From Thermoflexus sp. (GTDB lineage Bacteria > Chloroflexota > Anaerolineae > Thermoflexales > Thermoflexaceae): 9,239 nucleotides of DNA. The first letter of the stretch is position 1. Every line of letters starts with the position of its first letter. Shown here one piece after another: positions 6,428 to 9,239 of the stretch. Location: the NCBI GenBank assembly GCA_017743605.1, contig JAGHYO010000080.1, positions 1 to 9,239 on the forward strand. Reading direction: 5' to 3'. The position numbers and the translations under genes were made by a program. The notes under the pieces are model-generated. The model saw only the letters and a list, made by a program, of their open reading frames with translations. It made no database searches and had not been told where the DNA came from.

Positions 6428-7768
6428 ATGGCCCGTAAAAGGAACCCGCAGAGTGCCCTCCGCTCGTCAGCGCGTCGATGGGCGGTCCCGGGCCCGCACA
6501 CCATCGCCCGGGAGGTGCTGCCCAACGGGATCGTGGTGCTGGCCTACGAGAACTTCAGTAGCCCCTCGGTGGTGCTCTCCGGACTTCTCCGGGCCGGAGC
6601 TCTAGATGATCCTCCAGATCGGATAGGGCTGGCGGCTTTCGCCGCGGAGGCGCTCACCCGGGGCACATCCCACCGCACGTTCCACCAGATCTATGAGGCC
6701 ATTGAATCCGTCGGGGCCAGCCTGGGGATCGGGGCCGGCCATCACACCACCGGCTTCACCCTGAAGGCCCTGGCCGAGGATCTGCCCGCGATGCTGGAGA
6801 TCCTAGCCGACGTCCTGCAGAACCCCACCTTCCCCGAGGAGGAGGTGGAGAAGGTGCGGGGGGAGATCCTCACGGATCTGCAGGAGCGGGAACACGACAC
6901 CCGGCGGATGGCCGCTCTGCGCTTCCGGGAGACCCTGTTCCAGGGCCATCCTTACGGGCGGAGCGTGGATGGATACCCGGAGACCGTGCGGGCGATCACG
7001 CGGGAGGATCTGCTCCACTTCCACCGCACCTTCTACCATCCGGTCCGAGCGATCGTGGCGGTGGTCGGGGCCATCCGGGCCGGGGACGCCATCCAGGCTG
7101 TTCATGCAGTCTTAGGGGATTGGGAGGCCTGTCGGCCTGAGCCGCTCCCTCTGCCGCCGGCCGCCCCGCCGGCGCGCTGGATCCACGTGCACACCCCAAT
7201 CCCTGGCAAGACTCAGGTGGATCTGGTGATGGGCACCGTGGGGCTCTCCCGCAGGGATCCAGAGTATTACGCGGCTGCCCTGGCCAACTCCATCCTGGGG
7301 GTGTTTGGGATGATGGGGCGGCTGGGAGATCAGGTGCGGGATCGAGACGGGCTGGCTTACTACGTCTACAGCCGGCTGGACGCTGGGCTGGCTTCCGGTC
7401 CGTGGAGCGTCATCGCCGGGGTGGCCCCGGAGCATCTCCCCCAGGCGATCCAGGGGATCCAGGCGGAGATCCGCCGGATGCAGGAGCGGCGCGTCCCAGC
7501 ACAGGAGCTGGAGGACAATAAGTCTTTCCTGATCGGATCCCTTCCTCTCCAGCTGGAGACCAACGAAGGGATCGCCGGGATGCTGGTGGACATGGAGCTG
7601 TTCGAGCTGGGCCTGGACTACCTGGAACGTTTCCCGGAGATCATTCGCAGCATCACCGCCGCGGAGATCCAGGCTGTCGTGCGGAAATACCTGGATCCGG
7701 ACCGCATGGTCCTTTCCACCGCGGGCCCAGAGCTGCCTTCCCCGTTGGCCCAGGAGGTTATCCGATGA
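6428..7768 (+). CDS. M16-family (insulinase-like) protein lacking the HXXEH zinc motif, 446 aa
   Basis: Cytoplasmic two-domain M16B-type fold, the size of bacterial processing-peptidase-like subunits. The start is ATG 6428 with AGGAG seven bases upstream; the open frame runs on to 6257, but those 57 codons cross the promoter gap and the 5' end of the TnpB relic. The N-terminal domain begins EVLPNGIVVLAYE (29-41). The canonical GLAHFLEH becomes GLAAFAAEALTRGT (67-80), so both His and the catalytic Glu are gone (Ala70, Ala73, Glu74). The C-terminal domain has RDRDGLAYYVYS (304-315), matching the R/Y motif that noncatalytic M16 halves supply to a catalytic partner. It is therefore probably the inactive subunit of a heterodimer. 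M16B partners are often encoded side by side, but none is here: the TnpB relic lies upstream and a fossil toxin-antitoxin region downstream. Confidence 0.88.
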   Translation: MARKRNPQSALRSSARRWAVPGPHTIAREVLPNGIVVLAYENFSSPSVVLSGLLRAGALDDPPDRIGLAAFAAEALTRGTSHRTFHQIYEAIESVGASLGIGAGHHTTGFTLKALAEDLPAMLEILADVLQNPTFPEEEVEKVRGEILTDLQEREHDTRRMAALRFRETLFQGHPYGRSVDGYPETVRAITREDLLHFHRTFYHPVRAIVAVVGAIRAGDAIQAVHAVLGDWEACRPEPLPLPPAAPPARWIHVHTPIPGKTQVDLVMGTVGLSRRDPEYYAAALANSILGVFGMMGRLGDQVRDRDGLAYYVYSRLDAGLASGPWSVIAGVAPEHLPQAIQGIQAEIRRMQERRVPAQELEDNKSFLIGSLPLQLETNEGIAGMLVDMELFELGLDYLERFPEIIRSITAAEIQAVVRKYLDPDRMVLSTAGPELPSPLAQEVIR

Positions 7769-7969
7769 ACGCCTGGGACTGAGGAGACAGCGGGGCGGGA
7801 GCCAATCCGGCCGCAAGAGTAGATCCGATGCCGTGGTTGGCCATCCTCCCGTCACGCGGGTAAGATTCCGTCTGCACAATCGCTCGCCCCTTGGTCTAAT
7901 CGAAATCATGGGCCCAGCATTTCGCGGGCGATCCGATGGATGGAAGGGGGCATTGGCGCGGTGGCGCAA

Positions 7970-8168
7970 ATGACCAAAGAAGAGCTTCAAGATATGATTG
8001 AGAGCATCGCTGAGGAAAAGCTCATCGCGTCGTTTGGCGACTCGGATGGGGTTTTGCTGCTTCAGGAAGCGATGCGGGAGAGGCCTTTACGTCAGTAAGG
8101 AAGCCGTGGCGGGTGGAGAACGCAGGGAGCCCCTGGAGTATGTTATGCGGCGCATGGGATGGGTGTAA
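7970..8168 (+). pseudogene. Frameshifted small antitoxin-like gene
   Basis: ATG 7970 opens a 42-codon frame, MTKEELQDMIESIAEEKL to RERPLRQ, ending at TAA 8096-8098. Skipping one base (T8096) gives KEAVAGGERREPLEYVMRRM and a stop at 8166-8168, together a 65-residue charged, helical protein of the kind encoded before RelE/ParE toxins. An in-frame GTG at 7961, with GGAAGGGGG ten bases before it, is an alternative start. The toxin tail directly downstream supports the antitoxin reading; the antitoxin family is not identified. Lysine and glutamate content and lower GC set it apart from its neighbours. Confidence 0.55.
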
Positions 8169-8171
8169 GGA

Positions 8172-8271
8172 GTAGGGGAGTATCGAGTGATTTTACGAAA
8201 TACTATGGGATGAGAGGCTTATTGTGATCCAGGCCATTGGCCATCGCCGTGAGATCGATCAGAGGCGGTGA
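8172..8271 (+). pseudogene. C-terminal remnant of a RelE/ParE-type toxin
   Basis: Four bases after the antitoxin stop the sequence reads GVGEYRVI, then after skipping one T of the TTTT run at 8191-8194 it reads YEILWDERLIVIQAIGHRRE and ends at TGA 8269-8271. This matches the last third of RelE/ParE toxins (…YRVIYEI…L.V…GHR.EVY), an mRNA-interferase/gyrase-poison fold. The first roughly 55-60 residues expected of such a toxin are absent, and the usual terminal Tyr after GHRREV is Asp. The module is dead: a deletion joined the antitoxin end to the toxin tail, plus one frameshift. Confidence 0.65.
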
Positions 8272-9040
8272 GGGTGCGGATGCTTTCGGAGGACACTCCT
8301 CCCGTGGTTCCCCAGTTGATCACCACAGGATGATCATCGCTGGCCTCATCGCCACAAACGTTCGCGGGCTTGCGCGCTGCGATACCGATCTCCGGCCCAC
8401 GGCCCTTTTGGGATCGGAGCCAGCCTGAACACGAAGGGCGAGAGACGGGAGATTCAGGCGAAGGCCGAAGCCTCATGTGAGAGTGGCTTTCGTCGCGACC
8501 AGCGGCTGCGCCTGCCGGAAGCGAACGCCTCTGGGTGTGAGAGGATGGCATGAGGAGCCGAAATTTATTTTGGCCTACAATCTGCTTGCGCGCTCCGTGC
8601 GATGTCAGGTTATCCGGATAGGCGCTCAGCCAGGCGATGTCGCCCTCGTGAACCGGTCTGGGAGGAGCGGATGGCGGCGGAGGTCTGCATCGAAGCGGTG
8701 GCCCTGGCCGATGAGGAGGTCTATCCGGTGCAGACCTCCTGGAGACTGGAACCCGCCGGGAGGTCCGCTGGAGGGAGGGGAGGAGCCGGCCCACGGCGCC
8801 CGATGGTGGATCAACTGCGCAGCTGGCGTGGAGGTCGAGGAGCGGTCGATCCCTGGAGGTGATCTCCCGACATCAAAGGGACCGCTGGCAGCTGATCCTG
8901 CGCTGTGCCTGTCGGCTGACCTAGGAGCCCCGACCGGATCCTGCCCTCCCCGGATCCAGGTTGCTCCACATCGAACATCTCCCCCTGTTGTCCTTGGATC
9001 GGCGGGCCGCCATTTACCGCGCCCTGCAGGCCCCTTCAGC
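8272..9040. other. Gene-poor stretch with no supportable gene
   Basis: No frame on either strand gives a protein I recognise. The longest frames (minus 9150-8626 and 8794-8219) are Pro/Arg/Ser-rich and look like GC shadows. A weak plus-strand candidate starts at ATG 8671 (63 codons) and reads MAAEVCIEAVALADEEVYPV before turning into Gly/Arg-rich sequence; other frames further on read SRHQRDRWQLILRCACRLT (about 8865-8921) and HIEHLPLLSLDRRAAIYRAL (about 8967-9026). These could be pieces of one degraded gene, but nothing ties them to a family. Confidence 0.5.
8557..8574. repeat. AT-rich imperfect dyad in a GC-rich stretch
   Basis: GCCGAAATTTATTTTGGC is an imperfect palindrome (14 of 18 positions symmetrical). 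It is a local AT island in the gene-poor stretch. It could be a protein-binding site or part of a dispersed intergenic repeat; its role is unknown. Confidence 0.35.
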
Positions 9041-9085
9041 GAGGTCCGCGGCGGGGAGGGCCCCGCTGGGGCTCTCCCCGACCTC
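9041..9085. terminator. Large GC-rich hairpin upstream of the fur promoter
   Basis: GGGGAGGGCCCC (9053-9064) pairs with GGGGCTCTCCCC (9068-9079) with one G·U wobble and a three-base loop, and GAGGTC (9041-9046) pairs with GACCTC (9080-9085) around a six-base bulge. It ends about 20 bases before the -35 box of the next gene. No T-tract follows on either strand, so it is not a textbook intrinsic terminator; a transcription-insulating or U-less terminator role is inferred from strength and position. Confidence 0.45.
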
Positions 9086-9103
9086 CCCCGCTCCGGCTCC
9101 GAA

Positions 9104-9154
9104 TTGACATGGCCTTGGGCTCTGAGTAAAAATTTACTTTGGAGAATCATTTTC
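9104..9154 (+). promoter_or_regulatory. Promoter with Fur-box-like operator
   Basis: A perfect -35 TTGACA (9104-9109) is followed 17 bases later by a weaker -10, TAAAAA (9127-9132). The dyad AGTAAA-AA-TTTACT (9125-9138) overlaps the -10. GAGAATCATTTTC (9142-9154) matches the Fur half-box pair GATAATCATTATC at 11 of 13 positions and lies around the expected start site. An AAGGA Shine-Dalgarno (9161-9165) precedes ATG 9174. The layout suggests autorepression by the downstream regulator. Confidence 0.6.
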
Positions 9155-9173
9155 TTTAGAAAGGAATTTTTAA

Positions 9174-9239
9174 ATGCGACGAGGGCGGGAGCGACTGGAG
9201 GCGATGCTGGAGGGCCTGCGGGCGTCCGGGCTGCGGTTG
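9174..9239 (+). CDS. Probable Fur-family metalloregulator (N-terminus only, cut by window edge)
   Basis: Twenty-two codons are visible, beginning MRRGRERLEAMLEGLRASG and ending in LRL, where Fur/Zur/PerR proteins continue with TPQR. This is the first helix of the winged-helix DNA-binding domain. ATG 9174 has AAGGA eight bases upstream. The Fur-like box in its promoter supports the call. Which metal or signal it senses cannot be told from so little sequence; another helical N-terminus is possible. Confidence 0.55.
   Translation, partial: MRRGRERLEAMLEGLRASGLRL

Noticed and set aside
7779..7853. Possible terminator stem after the M16 gene (GCCAA/TTGGC arms)
   Set aside because: Arms are short, far apart and not followed by a T-tract.
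8671..8862. Small plus-strand ORF with a nearby AGGAG
   Set aside because: Only the first 27 residues look protein-like, spacing to the start is very short, and the rest is Gly/Arg-rich; kept only as a note in the gene-poor stretch.
8626..9150. Minus-strand open frame of 174 codons
   Set aside because: Pro/Ser/Gly/Arg-rich, would span the large hairpin and end inside the fur promoter; no family resemblance.

Overview
The window is GC-rich bacterial DNA with long antisense shadow ORFs, Shine-Dalgarno-led genes and some GTG starts. The protein set (an FdhF/YdeP-family molybdoenzyme with a membrane arm, an M16 peptidase, TnpB debris) would fit a thermophilic Chloroflexota-type bacterium such as a Thermoflexus/Anaerolineae relative. 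That placement is an impression from composition and protein character, not a measured one.

Left part, 1-5018, minus strand, transcribed right to left: a HyfE/NuoK-like membrane protein (5018-4419), a NuoM/NuoN/HyfB-type antiporter-like membrane protein (4422-3046, ATGA overlap with the first), a molybdopterin oxidoreductase of the FdhF/YdeP family (2924-660), and the sulfurtransferase FdhD (from 636, running off the left edge). A TATAAT box lies in the 121-bp gap before fdhF, so the four genes may be two transcription units. FdhD activates formate dehydrogenases, the FdhF-type protein carries the Cys/His/Arg active-site set of formate dehydrogenases, and the two membrane proteins resemble the membrane arm of complex I or formate hydrogenlyase. 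The antiporter-like protein contains no lysine at all and the small subunit lacks the NuoK-type buried glutamates, so this may be a membrane-anchored formate (or related) dehydrogenase that does not pump by the usual route. The first 32 bases of the window are a perfect inverted copy of bases 118-149, inside fdhD. This replaces the expected FdhD C-terminus and looks like a contig-end fold-back.

Middle, 5040-6300: a decayed TnpB (IS200/IS605/IS607 accessory nuclease) on the minus strand, readable only by hopping among three frames. Its zinc ribbon is split by a perfect 22-bp palindrome, and its last catalytic Asp appears to be His. An imperfect hairpin lies between its 3' end and the membrane operon.

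Right part, plus strand: an M16-family (insulinase-like) protein (6428-7768) that lacks the HXXEH zinc motif; a fossil toxin-antitoxin pair (7970-8271), with a frameshifted antitoxin followed directly by only the C-terminal tail of a RelE/ParE toxin; about 770 bases with no gene I can support; a large GC-rich hairpin (9041-9085); and, at the right edge, a consensus-like promoter with a Fur-box-like site leading into the first 22 codons of a probable Fur-family regulator. The stretch 7769-7969 holds no gene or clear signal.
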